A DNA stretch of 25,860 bases from Bimuria novae-zelandiae CBS 107.79 (GCA_010015655.1 ML976752.1:208726-234585), one strand, 5' to 3'. Numbered from the stretch's first letter, positions 9,861-18,773 are shown. The notes: generated from the letters alone by a model not told the origin. Translations and numbers: made by a program.

Positions 9861-9984
9861 TTACGACGCGTCCACCTTTTCAACTATAGCTTAACAACAA
9901 CGAGCTTAATTACTATTAAAAGAAGGTAGACTTAGTTTTGCTCTTGTCTTAATTAAGTCTTATCCTTATTAGTTAATTCGCGCT

Positions 9985-11511
9985 ATGGCAGCAGCCTATA
10001 ATATCTTTAAATTAACCCTCTAGTCGCGCCTTCGTGGTGTCTAAGCTAGAATTAAGACAACGTCTAATAAGCGCAAGCTATCGCCTCTTAAAAAGTAGTC
10101 TCTCGTTTGCTAGATCCTAGACCTTAATAGACGAGGCTTTCCACCCTATATTATTAATGTGCGCCGAATGGCAGACGTCCTGCTTTAAGCTCGAGGCTAG
10201 ATCCCGCCTCTATAGCCTATTGGCAAGAACTGGGTGTCACGCTTTATTAATAGCTAGGCAGAGCTTATAACTAAGTAGGATAAGAAGCTACATGCTTAGC
10301 ATATTCTTTATTAAGATCTAGTTAAGTTTAGAGCCTAGTTCGAGCTTGTTAAGGACACGCGTCAGAAGTACGGCATAATAGATAAGGATATATATAATTT
10401 TAATAAGACAGGATTTATGATGGGGGTCGCTAGCACGTCTAAGGTTGTTACAAGCTCTAACAGAGTTGGGCGAGCAATTGCTATACAGTCTAGCAATCGC
10501 GACTAGGTTATAGCAATTAAATGTGTTAGCGCGTTAGGCTGGGCGCTCTCGCCATTTATTATACTGTCTAGAAAGCTACACTAAGCTAGCTAGTATTAGC
10601 TTATCCTAGGCGATTGGAGGCTTGCAGTAAGCGATAATGGCTAGATAACTAATAAGCTTGGCCTAGAATAGCTTGAGCACTTTAACTATCAGACCGCGTT
10701 GCGCTTAGCTGGAGCCTATCGCCTGCTTATTCTAGACGGCCATAGTAGCTATGCGACGCCTAAGTTTGATTAGTTCTATACAGAGAATAAGATTATTAGT
10801 CTCTGTATGCTAGCTCATAGCTTACATTTGCTACAGCCGCTAGATATTACTTGCTACGCGCCGCTCAAAGCTGCGTATAGACGCAAGGTGTCTAAGCTCG
10901 CGCGTAATTATATCTTTTACGTTAATAAGCAGGAATTTCTTAATATCTACACGCGTATTAGGGCTTTAGTCTTCTTAGAGTAGTTAATTAAGAGTAGCTT
11001 TTAAGTAGTAGGCTTTATCCTACACTATCTTAAGCGCGTCCTATTATCGCTTACTATAGTCCGAACGCCGTCTCCCCTAAGGCAAGAAGCTAATAGTAAG
11101 AGGCGCTAGACTACTAAGACGCCTTATATAGTTACTTAGCTATAGCAGTAAGCCTAGCTACTGCGTAGCTTCCTTAGTCGTTAATCGCAGAGCCCTACAC
11201 GTTAGGCTCTAGGTTAGCTTATAAAAGGATATTAGATGGCGATGCACTCTGCGATAATCCTTACTAAGGAGAACACTAAGCTACGTTAGGCTAATTATCG
11301 CCAAGAGAAAAAGAGGCAACAGCGACGGCAGTATATTGCTATAGGAGGGACTCTTACAGGCCAGGAAGGTTAAAGGCTAGCTATAGAGGCAGAAATAAGG
11401 GCGCAAGTAGATATCTAGAGCCAGGCATCTTAGAGCTATTAGCGAGCACTACTAACGTGCTTAAAGTACCATGTGTAAGGCTATAATAGGACTCAGTGTA
11501 TAAGCAATTAG
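9985..11511 (+). pseudogene. pogo/Fot1 transposase with 36 internal stop codons
   Basis: Reading from ATG 9985 to TAG 11509 gives 508 codons before the stop, with no frameshift and 36 internal stops: 27 TAG, 9 TAA and no TGA. Family landmarks remain: a CENP-B-like HTH region early, RGFPPYIINVRRMADVLL, KNWVSRFINS, IYNFNKTGFMMG where DET is expected (Asp-to-Asn, Glu-to-Lys), LLILDGHSSY (second Asp kept), LLQPLDITCYAPLK (third Asp kept), and a zinc-knuckle-like tail with one Cys changed to Tyr. Only transitions, with CpA as the target, explain this pattern, which is what RIP produces. The true start may lie slightly upstream, where the frame continues past one more stop. Confidence 0.88.
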
Positions 11512-11580
11512 GAATATTTTGTACATATATTTATATAGGTTTAATTCAGTTGTTATTTAGCTATCTGTTAAAAAGGCGCA

Positions 11581-11636
11581 CGCGTTTGGTGGGGTGCGCA
11601 GCTCACTGGTGTACGCAGCTCACTGGTGGATTACGT
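11581..11636 (-). repeat. Right TIR of pogo-type element
   Basis: The reverse complement matches 9804-9860 except for one missing A, and is followed by TA. Confidence 0.85.
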
Positions 11637-11643
11637 TATATAT

Positions 11644-11705
11644 TGTGACGGTTAAGTACATTCTACTCCAACAGGAGCAGAAGGTTAGCCTTTTGCTCCG
11701 CAACA
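11644..11705 (+). repeat. 5' LTR (62 bp)
   Basis: It starts TGTGACGGTTAAG and ends CGCAACA. It matches the 3' LTR at 61 of 62 positions (A versus G at 11702/14122). It is unusually short for an LTR. Confidence 0.85.
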
Positions 11706-11718
11706 GTTATGAGCCCGG
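11706..11718 (+). promoter_or_regulatory. Primer-binding site for half-tRNA-iMet
   Basis: GTTATGAGCCCGG directly abuts the LTR. It is complementary to the anticodon stem-loop of initiator tRNA-Met (GGGCTCATAAC), the priming mode known for Drosophila copia and yeast Ty5. Confidence 0.65.
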
Positions 11719-11831
11719 ATTGCGACTAAGCTTACGACAGATTGCGAAGAAGATCGCATGACTGAAGCTCGCACGCTCGCAACGATTAATTGGCACCTAC
11801 AACCCGTACGGAGCCGCTGATACCCTATACA

Positions 11832-14075
11832 ATGACCACTAAGTCAGATCCCGCAGTCACCCAAGTAACCATCGTCCTCGATCGAGCCGACGATTGGCAC
11901 AAATGGCTGTTTATTCGAAAGGATACTGCCCAGAAGAACGACCTCTAGCAGTACGTAGACCCTGCTACAACAGCAGCGGACCTGCCTACGTTAACGGCAC
12001 CAACCGAACCGCAACTCACGGATCACAACGAACAAGCTACATCAATAGCTCACCTTACCGCTGCTCAGCAGAAGCTATACCAGTGGGAATACGAACGATA
12101 AGAACGCAAGGACCTCAAGTTCAAGCGTCAAAAGAAAGCTCTAGCAGAATTTAACTCAGAGATCAGCAAAACAATTACTACAAGACACCTTTACCTAATC
12201 GAGAACAAGAATACCCCACACGAACGGTTAACAACGCTCAAGAAGCATCTCGCACTATCTAACGCTACACGTCAACGAGATCTTATCGCACGATATAAAG
12301 CCCTTCAGACGCCGCCACGTGGTAAGAAGGTTGAAGAATGGCTACGATCTTGGGTGGAGATCACCAATATGTGTATTGCCGCGGGCATACCTGAGACATC
12401 TGGATCTCGAGCACAAGAAGACTTCCTTATCGCCTGTAGGACGATCGATCCTGAGTATAGCACATTAGGCCTGCGAGCCTTAATTAATCTAGAGGATGCT
12501 AGCACCGCCATTCCATTAGTAGAAGACTACGTTAGCAAATTTACGACCTACCTTAAGCGTGTTCGACCAATATCGACAGGACTCAGCTCTATGGCTGCAG
12601 AACTGGACGCTGCTAAGCCTCAGTAGCAGCAGAAGAAGGATGGCAACAAAGACAAGCCTCAATGCCCATGTGGCCTGAAACACTACTGGACCGAATGCTG
12701 GTTAATCAACGCCGAGCATCCAAAACGACCAAAGAACTACACCAATGCTGTTGGCCAGAAGAAGCTGGATGCCGCCTTTGCCGCCGATCATGGCCTGAGA
12801 GAAAAGATCAACAAGGCACTTGACAGATGGCGCGCAAAGCAACAGGACGGGAATATCGCTATAGACAATAGCAGCCCTCCTACTAGACCAACCGCAAACA
12901 CTGTACTATTTATGTCCCAGGACAAGAACGAAGAGCTCCACGCTCTGTGTGAGAAGGAAGAGCTTCGCGCTCTACACAAGAACCAAGAGCTTCGCGCTCT
13001 ATACAAGGATGCTGATGAGGATTCAGCTCAGTCAACCATGGACGATGGCATGAAGCCAGAGGACAGGCTATTATATACAGCAGTCAGCATGGAAGACAAT
13101 ATTGACAAACTCAGCAATCGATGGATACTCGATCCTGGCTCCAACACCCACGTTATCAACAGCGAAGACTGGGTAGGATGGACAAGGGAGTACGACGCTA
13201 GTAATACTAATTTTGTGGGCGCTAGTACAGGTCGCGTTCAGATTACTGCCTGGGGAAGCATGAAGCTCAAGGCAAAGACGCCAACAGGAATTAAGACATT
13301 AGAACTCACCCATGTTGCCTACGTCCAAGGGTTTATCACCAATCTTATTGGCCTGGCACGTTGCCGCAAGATCAATATACACTTCGATTCAGGGAAAGAC
13401 CTACTATACAGAGGCAGTCCAAAGACGATACTCGCATATTTGGAATACAATGGAGGTCATTGGCTGGTAGATGCTGATGCATCCTGCCGTCCAAAGCCTA
13501 CGCCTTTATCATCATTCGGAACCACCTACAGACCGTCAAAGGCTCCGCGTCCAGACCAGATTATCAACGCAAAGACAGCTCATCAGATATGGGGTCATCC
13601 TGGCAAGAAGGCCATGGAACGTCTGATGGCGAACGTTGACGGAATTGTCGTTGAAGGCGACACTGACGATTTTTGTGCAATCTGTATAGAGTCAAAATTA
13701 ACAAAACAGATATCTCGGAGACAACAAGAGGATCAAGCAAAGAAGCCTTTTTATCGCATCGCGATTGACGTGATTCAATGGGTACCACAAGCGAACACGT
13801 GCGCACACCACAGAAATAGCCAAGAGCACACTGCACCAAAGAGCACTGCGCCAGAGAGCACTAGACTAGCAATACAAATGCTAGCGCTAGATGGCTATAG
13901 TGCCAGATGGCTAAGAGTCAGTTGCAAGAAGGGCCACAGATATAGAGTATCAGCGAGAGAGCCTGGAGCAGAATACACAGGGCATGTCGCACCGAGTCAA
14001 GCACATGTACAAAAAACCTTGAAAAGCTTCCAGCTCTTCGCTATGCTACGATCTGGGGGGGTGTGTGACGGTTAA
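11832..14075 (+). pseudogene. Copia gag-protease-partial integrase, three nonsense codons
   Basis: One frame of 748 codons runs from ATG 11832 into the 3' LTR, with internal TAG 11946-11948, TAA 12099-12101 and TAG 12624-12626. The order is: Gag with EEWLRSWVEIT and a long helical region; a CPCGLKHYWTEC zinc knuckle near codon 278; an aspartic protease WILDPGSNTHVIN (Asp 434; DPG rather than DSG, seen in some fungal copia proteins); a GAG-pre-integrase HHCC zinc site (HQIWGHPG ... CAICIESK); and the start of the integrase core with IAIDVIQW (Asp 646). Soon after, the sequence becomes a low-homology tail and no further pol domain follows, marking an internal deletion. The stops are transition-compatible. 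It would need proteins from a complete copy to move. Confidence 0.82.
12930..13010 (+). repeat. Three 27-bp tandem repeats within gag-pol
   Basis: Three in-frame copies encode nine-residue units of the type EELRALHKN (consensus xELRALxKx). They sit between the zinc knuckle and the protease. The expansion keeps the frame and is acidic/Leu-rich. Confidence 0.75.
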
Positions 14076-14125
14076 GTACATTCTACTCCAACAGGAGCAG
14101 AAGGTTAGCCTTTTGCTCCGCGACA
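14064..14125 (+). repeat. 3' LTR (62 bp)
   Basis: It matches 11644-11705 with one mismatch, is preceded by a polypurine-like G7 tract and followed by TATTT. Confidence 0.85.
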
Positions 14126-14173
14126 TATTTTGTAGCTGAGTCAGACATCGAAACCTGCTTTTGCCGGACCAAT

Positions 14174-14530
14174 TTACCTTTGACGATCGGCATAACGCCG
14201 GCTCCAGAAATCGTGAAGTATACTGCCGTACAGGTGCATGGCTCGAGGGCTCTCCCAGGTATCTCTCCACCACACTAAAGCAAAAGCTTCTGTAAATTTA
14301 TGTCGCCAAATTCTGTCTGGTTTAATTTTGTAATATTGCTCAAGCGAGAGCAAAGAAGGCTTCCACCTGATGAGGTATGAACAGCATTGGTTGGGTGATT
14401 TTTTGAAACACAGGATCTCCGCGGGCATCTGTGACGGCGACGACTGTGGTAGTACAGGGTGCATGGGCGTGAGCTCGGCGCTGAGAGTTTCAGGCATACG
14501 TTCAACAAGTGATGCGTTGCACGGTTGCAC
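14174..14530 (-). pseudogene. Unassigned ORF fragment, chromodomain-like motif
   Basis: A 118-codon frame without an ATG at its 5' limit (GTG at 14530; the first ATG encodes MPETLSAEL). It contains CSYLIRWKPSLLSLEQYYKI, which resembles the YLVKWKPSW core of chromodomain-like fungal proteins, and a Trp-rich segment (ALVWWRDTWESP). The frame ends near a donor-like GTAAAT, about 50 bp from the copia 3' LTR. The retroelement may therefore have landed in its 3' part. The second open frame on this strand (14275-14619) overlaps and has no recognisable content. Assignment is tentative; it may be non-coding debris. Confidence 0.3.
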
Positions 14531-14681
14531 GGTGAGATAACAGCAGGCAGCTGGCGGTCTTTTATATCAGCTACACTAAATATCTCCAGTAGGATACGAA
14601 CCAAAACCGACGTCACCATTGGGCTGAGCCATCCATCCTTCTGAGTCCGTCATCTGACCCCAACCAAATTGTTCGTTATGC

Positions 14682-15422
14682 TTATCTGAGCTCGAAGGGC
14701 TCCACTGTATAACCTGCCACAGGTATCAGCTGCTGTAAGACGAAAAGAATATCTCTCCCTATGCTTACCGAGCAATTTGGAAAACAAGAGCACATTGGGG
14801 GTGCAAGCGGCGCAAGTGACATCTGGGACGCAGAAAAGACTTCTGTGCCTAGGTGGTTGTACGCAGAAAAGGCTCCTGTGGTGCCTAGGCGGCCGTGTTC
14901 TGTTGGCGACTAAAACGCAGAAAAGGCTCTTATAGTGCCTAGAAGGTCGTGTTCTGTTGGCAAACAGAATGTAGGAAGGGATTCTGCGGTGCCTAGATAG
15001 TTGAGGACTTGTTCTGTTGGCGATTGGAAGTCAGGAAAGGCCCCTGTAGTGCCTGGGTAGACGTGCTCTGTTGGCGCTTCTGTTGGCGACTGCAACTCAA
15101 GAAGGGCTCCTGAAGTGCCTGAGCGGTCGTGCTCGGGTTTGTGCTCTTCAACTTTGGTCGATTTTGACCTCCTTGCTCTGCCTGGACTCGATAATTCTTC
15201 TGAAGGGACCCTCCTCTTCAGTTTTCGATACTGGTCATTGCGGCTTCGGAAAGGCAGCAGCCCCATTAGAGCACATTTACTGCGAAGTCCACTCTCACTC
15301 CTCTCTCTACCTTTGTCCACTTCGGCGTTGAACCTGTCAACGACAATCGCAAAAGTTTGTCCTCTTTTAAAATCCTTGAGAATCCGAACTAGCAGCTTTT
15401 CTTCGTCAGTCGTGTACTTCAT
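14682..15422 (-). pseudogene. Myb/SANT-like gene with C-terminal repeats, one TAG
   Basis: From ATG 15422 the first 60 residues (MKYTTDEEKLLVRILKDFKR ... GLRSKCALMGL) look like a fungal Myb/SANT-like DNA-binding helix bundle. A basic linker follows, then imperfect repeats of about 18 residues built on GTTGAFPDFQSPTEH. A TAG at 14910-14912 ends the frame at residue 170. Past it the same frame continues with two more repeat units to a TAA at 14682-14684. At the repeat position where sister units read LQSPTE and FQSPTE, this unit reads F-stop-SPTE. A CAG-to-TAG change is thus supported internally. It is transcribed divergently from a second Myb-like gene (338 bp between starts). The truncated form may still bind DNA. 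Confidence 0.6.
14815..15135 (-). repeat. Imperfect ~54-bp tandem repeats (about six)
   Basis: The plus strand shows repeated TTCTGTTGGCGA...CAGAAAAGGCTCCTG..GTGCCTAGG..G blocks about 54 bp apart, some shortened. They encode the 18-residue units of the Myb-like protein and continue past its premature TAG. Confidence 0.7.
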
Positions 15423-15587
15423 GGTTTTCGGACCGTTAACGATGGAGAGTTGATTCTTTCTCGACGAAACGGTCGAAAGTAATAAATTTCAGATTTGGCT
15501 CTCTCACTTGGGATGATATTGCGGCACAGTCGCATCCTGGTCTAACGCCTATATATATCGGTTGTCAGCTCGGCGCCATCACCCTCA

Positions 15588-15742
15588 ATCCCTCAAATTT
15601 GAGCATCGATCCCTCGAATCTGAGCATCGATCCCTCGAATCTGAGCAGCAATCCCTCAAATATGAGCATCGATTCCCAATTAGAGCGTATATCACCATCC
15701 ACTCCTCAAATTTGAGCATCCACCCCTCGAATTCGAACATCC
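15588..15742 (+). promoter_or_regulatory. Six 21-bp repeats with palindromic cores in a divergent promoter
   Basis: Units start at 15588, 15609, 15630, 15651, 15701 and 15722 (consensus ATCCCTCRAATYTGAGCATC). Three cores are perfect palindromes: TCAAATTTGA at 15593-15602 and 15706-15715, and TCGAATTCGA at 15727-15736. The array ends 18 bp before the ATG of the right-hand Myb-like gene. A TATATATA run lies at 15551-15558. Iterated dyads beside two genes for DNA-binding proteins suggest binding sites, possibly autoregulatory; that is inference. The rest of 15423-15587 shows nothing else. Confidence 0.6.
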
Positions 15743-15760
15743 ACCGAACATCGCGCAGAT

Positions 15761-16284
15761 ATGGCTCGTTGGTCTGACTTTGATACTGCCCTTGTCGTTG
15801 TACTATCGGTGGCTGGGTATGGCATTGAAAAAATTCGCGAGATCCTTCCTTCCGAGCGCACAGCATCAGCCATACGATCAAAGTTACGGGATACGAAGAA
15901 AGAAATAAATGGGCATGATTCCTCGGATTGGAACCGTGACGCGGTCTTGCACTGGATAGAGAATCGTTTGGTACTACACCCTAAACAACAAAGGTACTGC
16001 ACTGATATCATCACGAGGGAAGTTTTTTGGTCTGCATTTTCACGACTCAGTTAGACTAACACATCCGTAGGCGACAAGAAATAGACCATTCCGTTACTAT
16101 AATTCCTTCCGCTCCTTACATATCACCCGCTCCGTTTGGCCCTGATCCAGCTTTCCAGCTTCCCTCCCAGCTCGAAAACGGCATCTACCATAATTACTCT
16201 ACGACGCTGCCGGATCAAGATCACAATGCTTCCGCGGCTGCTTATAGGCAATGGTGGCCGTCCTATTATACGTCCAGGCCTTGA
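15761..16284 (+). CDS. Myb/SANT-like small protein, two exons
   Basis: Exon 1 is 15761-15993 and exon 2 is 16071-16284; the 77-nt intron runs from GTACTG to CTAACACATCCGTAG. The joined frame gives 148 residues. The first 55 residues (ARWSDFDTALVVVLSVAGYG ... RTASAIRSKLRDTKKE) match the three-helix Myb/SANT-like layout in which the third helix carries R-T-x-x-A-I-x-S-K. Exon 2 is Pro/Tyr/Ser-rich (PSAPYISPAPFGPD; WWPSYYTSRP at the end), resembling an activation or low-complexity tail. Without splicing the frame would end at 16054 after an Ile/Phe-rich tail of lower plausibility. It is divergent from the other Myb-like gene and shares the repeat-bearing promoter. No specific factor is recognised. 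Confidence 0.6.
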
Positions 16285-16457
16285 TGTCCTGTATCTATAC
16301 TTTGATTGGTTCTTTTTTGGGAGGGGAGGATATAATGGTCCGGAGGGTAGCATCACGTTCACTCACAACACAATGTAACCACGGTTCGGGGCTTGACTAT
16401 CGTACGACTTGTGCTGTGACTGCATTTGTGTTTTGCCTAAGGCGGAAACTATGTCCG

Positions 16458-16781
16458 CTAAGCGCTCGGCGAAATCGTGGAAATATCACCGCCACCCCGG
16501 TCTAGCTCCTTTAACGCGTCTTGGAATGCGGTCAACGTATGCTGCAATCTCTCATGGATGAGACATAAGTCTTCAAACAACGTCATAGCGGCGTCGATTT
16601 GTTCCCTGTAACACGCCACTTCTTTCTGCAGTCTGGCGTTTTCGCAGGTTCTACGCCTCAACAGCTGAGCTGCATTTGGAGGTGGTGGAAAGGCTGGCGA
16701 TATCGTCTTGACCGATTGGCGGGGTGTCTGTATATCGACAGGAATCGACGGGAGTGGTTTGTCACTGTCACGAGAATGCAT
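16458..16781 (-). CDS. Small Pro-rich coiled-coil protein, unrecognised
   Basis: A 107-residue intact ORF from ATG 16781. Residues 1-40 are Pro/Ser-rich (DKPLPSIPVDIQTPRQ, PAFPPPPNAAQLL). Residues about 41-95 form a predicted coiled coil (ENARLQKEVACYREQIDAAM, LIHERLQHTLTAFQDAL). There is no signal peptide or membrane segment. It is followed on the same strand by another coiled-coil ORF upstream at 16873-17388. The layout is common among lineage-specific fungal small proteins, but I cannot name a family. Confidence 0.55.
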   Translation of the reverse strand: MHSRDSDKPLPSIPVDIQTPRQSVKTISPAFPPPPNAAQLLRRRTCENARLQKEVACYREQIDAAMTLFEDLCLIHERLQHTLTAFQDALKELDRGGGDISTISPSA

Positions 16782-16872
16782 TGTGTAGTGGGTATGGTAG
16801 GATACCTATGGTAGCTACAGCCTTTTGTCTTATATATGCTATTCAAAGGTCCAGATGAGGATCCAGCAAGAA

Positions 16873-17388
16873 TCAGATTAGGACTTTATGACCTTTGGCT
16901 GATTGTGGCTCGGCTGGTTGGACTTTGCGCGTGTTCCTATTCTTTCGCCTCGGTCCGCGTTTCCTCTTTTCCACAACGACCACTTCGCCAGCAGAGTCCG
17001 AATGCGTTCGAACTTCATCTAACTTTCGCTCAAGATCGCTAATACGGTCTGCCGCCACTTCTAAAGCCTCCCGATGCACCTTTCGCATAAGCTGTTTCTC
17101 TTCCTCTGAAGCTCGCAACTTATTGTTCAACATTTTAGCCTGCTGTTGATAGGCTTGAGCAATCTTGCGGCATTGTACGAAATCCTGAGACACTTTATTG
17201 TACTCCTCCCTAACCATCGCGTGCTCTTCAGCTAGTTTCCCGTTGACTTCCTGGACCTCCTGCAGGTCGCGCTGAAGCACGGTAGTGGCGTTCCAACCCA
17301 ATTGAAGCATTTGCCGGGATAATTCAATCGTGCTGGAGGCTTCTTTCAGGGTTTTGAAAAGACTAAGCAGTTGATCATCTGTATTCAT
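16873..17388 (-). CDS. Coiled-coil protein with basic C-terminus, unrecognised
   Basis: A 171-residue intact ORF from ATG 17388. Residues about 45-130 are a long predicted coiled coil (LQEVQEVNGKLAEEHAMV through AADRISDLERKLDEV). A short Val-rich link leads to a strongly basic stretch (EKRKRGPRRKNRNTRK, about 145-160) that looks like a nuclear-localisation or nucleic-acid-binding tail. It shares size, a leading helical segment and the basic tail with the ORF at 6593-7078, which suggests but does not prove a family. The region upstream (17389-17815) would hold its promoter. Confidence 0.6.
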   Translation of the reverse strand: MNTDDQLLSLFKTLKEASSTIELSRQMLQLGWNATTVLQRDLQEVQEVNGKLAEEHAMVREEYNKVSQDFVQCRKIAQAYQQQAKMLNNKLRASEEEKQLMRKVHREALEVAADRISDLERKLDEVRTHSDSAGEVVVVEKRKRGPRRKNRNTRKVQPAEPQSAKGHKVLI

Positions 17389-17815
17389 GTACTCTATATC
17401 CGTGGGCAGTAGAAGTCCACCACCCTCCTAAACGCGGCTTTGTTAGCCAATGTATACGACAGGGGAGATAGAGTATTACTAGATTGTTCGGAACTGATGA
17501 CATGTTTATCACAGTTGTTGTCCAGTGTGTTGTGTGGAGGTGTGACGCGGGATAGAGTTTAAATGAGGACTTTTAGGTGGTGCTTTAATGGGATCCGTCA
17601 GACGCTATGGCCAAGCGCCGGTACTAAATCGGTTCCGTGGTTGACTCAGCTGCACTGCTGGGGCTGGGGCATGGCTTTGATGGACTCTGAAACAACATAG
17701 CCTCAACTTGTGGGCTCTGTTGGTATCAAAATAGGACAGCGAGTCGATTGACGATCATATAAGTAATAAGTAGAGCAGCATAGGAAAGACACCACCGCAA
17801 TCAGAAACCTCAGTA
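17389..17815. other. Intergenic region between divergent small genes
   Basis: About 430 bp without a supported ORF. It must hold the promoters of the coiled-coil gene to the left (minus) and of the broken gene to the right (plus). No repeat, TIR or strong palindrome was noticed. Confidence 0.5.
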
Positions 17816-18286
17816 ATGGCTTTCAACACATACTGGCCTGGATATGTGCAGGAGGGCATGTACACCTGCAACCCTTACTTCCTACCATATCCCCAGGAAG
17901 ACTTCTTGATGCAACAGACGTTGGACTCTAGCGGTATTCAATTATATCAAAGCGAACAGCTCCCCGAGATCTCTAATAATGAGTCACCTAACAACTCCAC
18001 AAATGAGGTCAAGGCAAAGCTGGACACCCTTGAGAAACTTCTCTTAGAAATCTCCGAAGAGTAAGCTTATCGGGAAACACGAGCGAAGATTAGGCTAATT
18101 AGACGCAGGATGAGAGAACGCAACAGGTAATTAGTGTTCTTAGCATTAATGGACCAAGTTGACTGAACTAGAGTTCGCAGGGAAATGGAAGAATATATGC
18201 GCTAATTTTTGTCTTGGACAGAGGATATTAAAACGCTGGTCGAGGAACTCTTCCAGGGCGAGACTGGGCAGTCTTCAGCGTCCTAG
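17816..18286 (+). pseudogene. Coiled-coil ORF broken by in-frame stops
   Basis: The first open part (17816-18064, 82 residues) starts MAFNTYWPGYVQEGMYTCNP and ends in an acidic coiled coil (KLDTLEKLLLEISEE). The same frame then continues through TAA 18062, TAA 18128, TGA 18164 and TAA 18203 to TAG 18284-18286. Between the stops it encodes highly charged helical sequence (AYRETRAKIRLIRRRMRER, MEEYMR, TEDIKTLVEELFQGE). All four stops could come from CAA or CGA by C-to-T. An alternative is an intron starting at the GTAAGC at 18061, but no clean acceptor that keeps the charged helix was found. Either an 82-residue protein or a decayed longer one of about 156 residues. Confidence 0.5.
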
Positions 18287-18406
18287 AGTATCTGAATTAT
18301 GCATTAATTAGGAGTTATCAGGTTAGCAGTGCTAGAGTCTGGCCAGGTTTATATAGACTTCATTGCAGCGTCTCAGAACAAATGATCATTTAAAGCCCTT
18401 ATATAT

Positions 18407-18751
18407 TTATAGTTTACGAGGCTCACAATAACTTGCTTGCTGAATCTTTATACCCCAATACTGCAATCGACCCTTCTCTGCGACTAAAAACTTATCCTGG
18501 TACCTTCGGAAAGCCTGTTTGAGCATGACTACCATTGAATTGGTCTCATTAAGCAGAAAATGCATGTCCTCACTCAGCCCTTGCGCGATTTTCAATTTTA
18601 TGAAGAGTGCCTGGTTCTCTGCATTTAGTCGAGCGAGCGTTTGCATGTCTTCTTGGTGTTTAAACATGTCAATTTGGTGGATGAGTTCTTCTATATTGGA
18701 GGAATGCGACATTTTCGATCGTCCAAAGTGTGCAGGGGAATTGTCTGTCAT
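18407..18751 (-). CDS. Small coiled-coil protein, unrecognised
   Basis: A 114-residue intact ORF from ATG 18751. After a polar start (MTDNSPAHFGRSKMSHSSN) residues 18-95 are almost wholly helical with heptad spacing (EELIHQIDMFKHQEDMQTLA, NAENQALFIKLKIAQGLS). The tail is mildly basic with one Cys near the end. No signal peptide. It is the fourth small coiled-coil ORF in this 2.3-kb stretch. Its start codon is only 22 bp from the stop of the secreted-protein gene on the same strand. Function unknown. Confidence 0.55.
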   Translation of the reverse strand: MTDNSPAHFGRSKMSHSSNIEELIHQIDMFKHQEDMQTLARLNAENQALFIKLKIAQGLSEDMHFLLNETNSMVVMLKQAFRRYQDKFLVAEKGRLQYWGIKIQQASYCEPRKL

Positions 18752-18773
18752 GTTGATTTATATGCTACATAGT

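Larger units (their letters stand above)
9804..11636 (+). mobile_element. pogo/Fot1-type DNA transposon, heavily RIP-like
   Basis: The element is 1,833 bp with TA duplications at 9802-9803 and 11637-11638. The TIRs (9804-9860 and 11581-11636) are 56-57 bp and differ by one indel. Each contains a tandem direct repeat of a 17-bp unit (CACCAGTGAGCTGCGYA). The transposase inside keeps its frame but has dozens of nonsense codons. A copia-like element begins 5 bp beyond the right TA. Confidence 0.85.
11644..14125 (+). mobile_element. Copia-like LTR retroelement, internally truncated
   Basis: Two 62-bp direct repeats (11644-11705, 14064-14125) begin TG and end CA and differ at one base. A primer-binding-site candidate follows the left LTR and a G7 tract (14055-14061) precedes the right one. 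Flanking pentamers are TATAT and TATTT, a near-match target duplication. The single gag-pol frame stops early in the integrase core; reverse transcriptase and RNase H are missing. At about 2.5 kb, against roughly 5 kb for full copia elements, it is non-autonomous. Confidence 0.85.

Noticed and set aside
12788..13006. Minus-strand Ser/Arg-rich ORF
   Set aside because: It is the reverse reading of the 27-bp repeats in the copia gag-pol frame.
15562..15777. Open frame with seven-residue SLESEHR repeats
   Set aside because: It has no ATG, and the repeat length of 21 bp keeps several frames open on both strands; better explained as a promoter repeat array.
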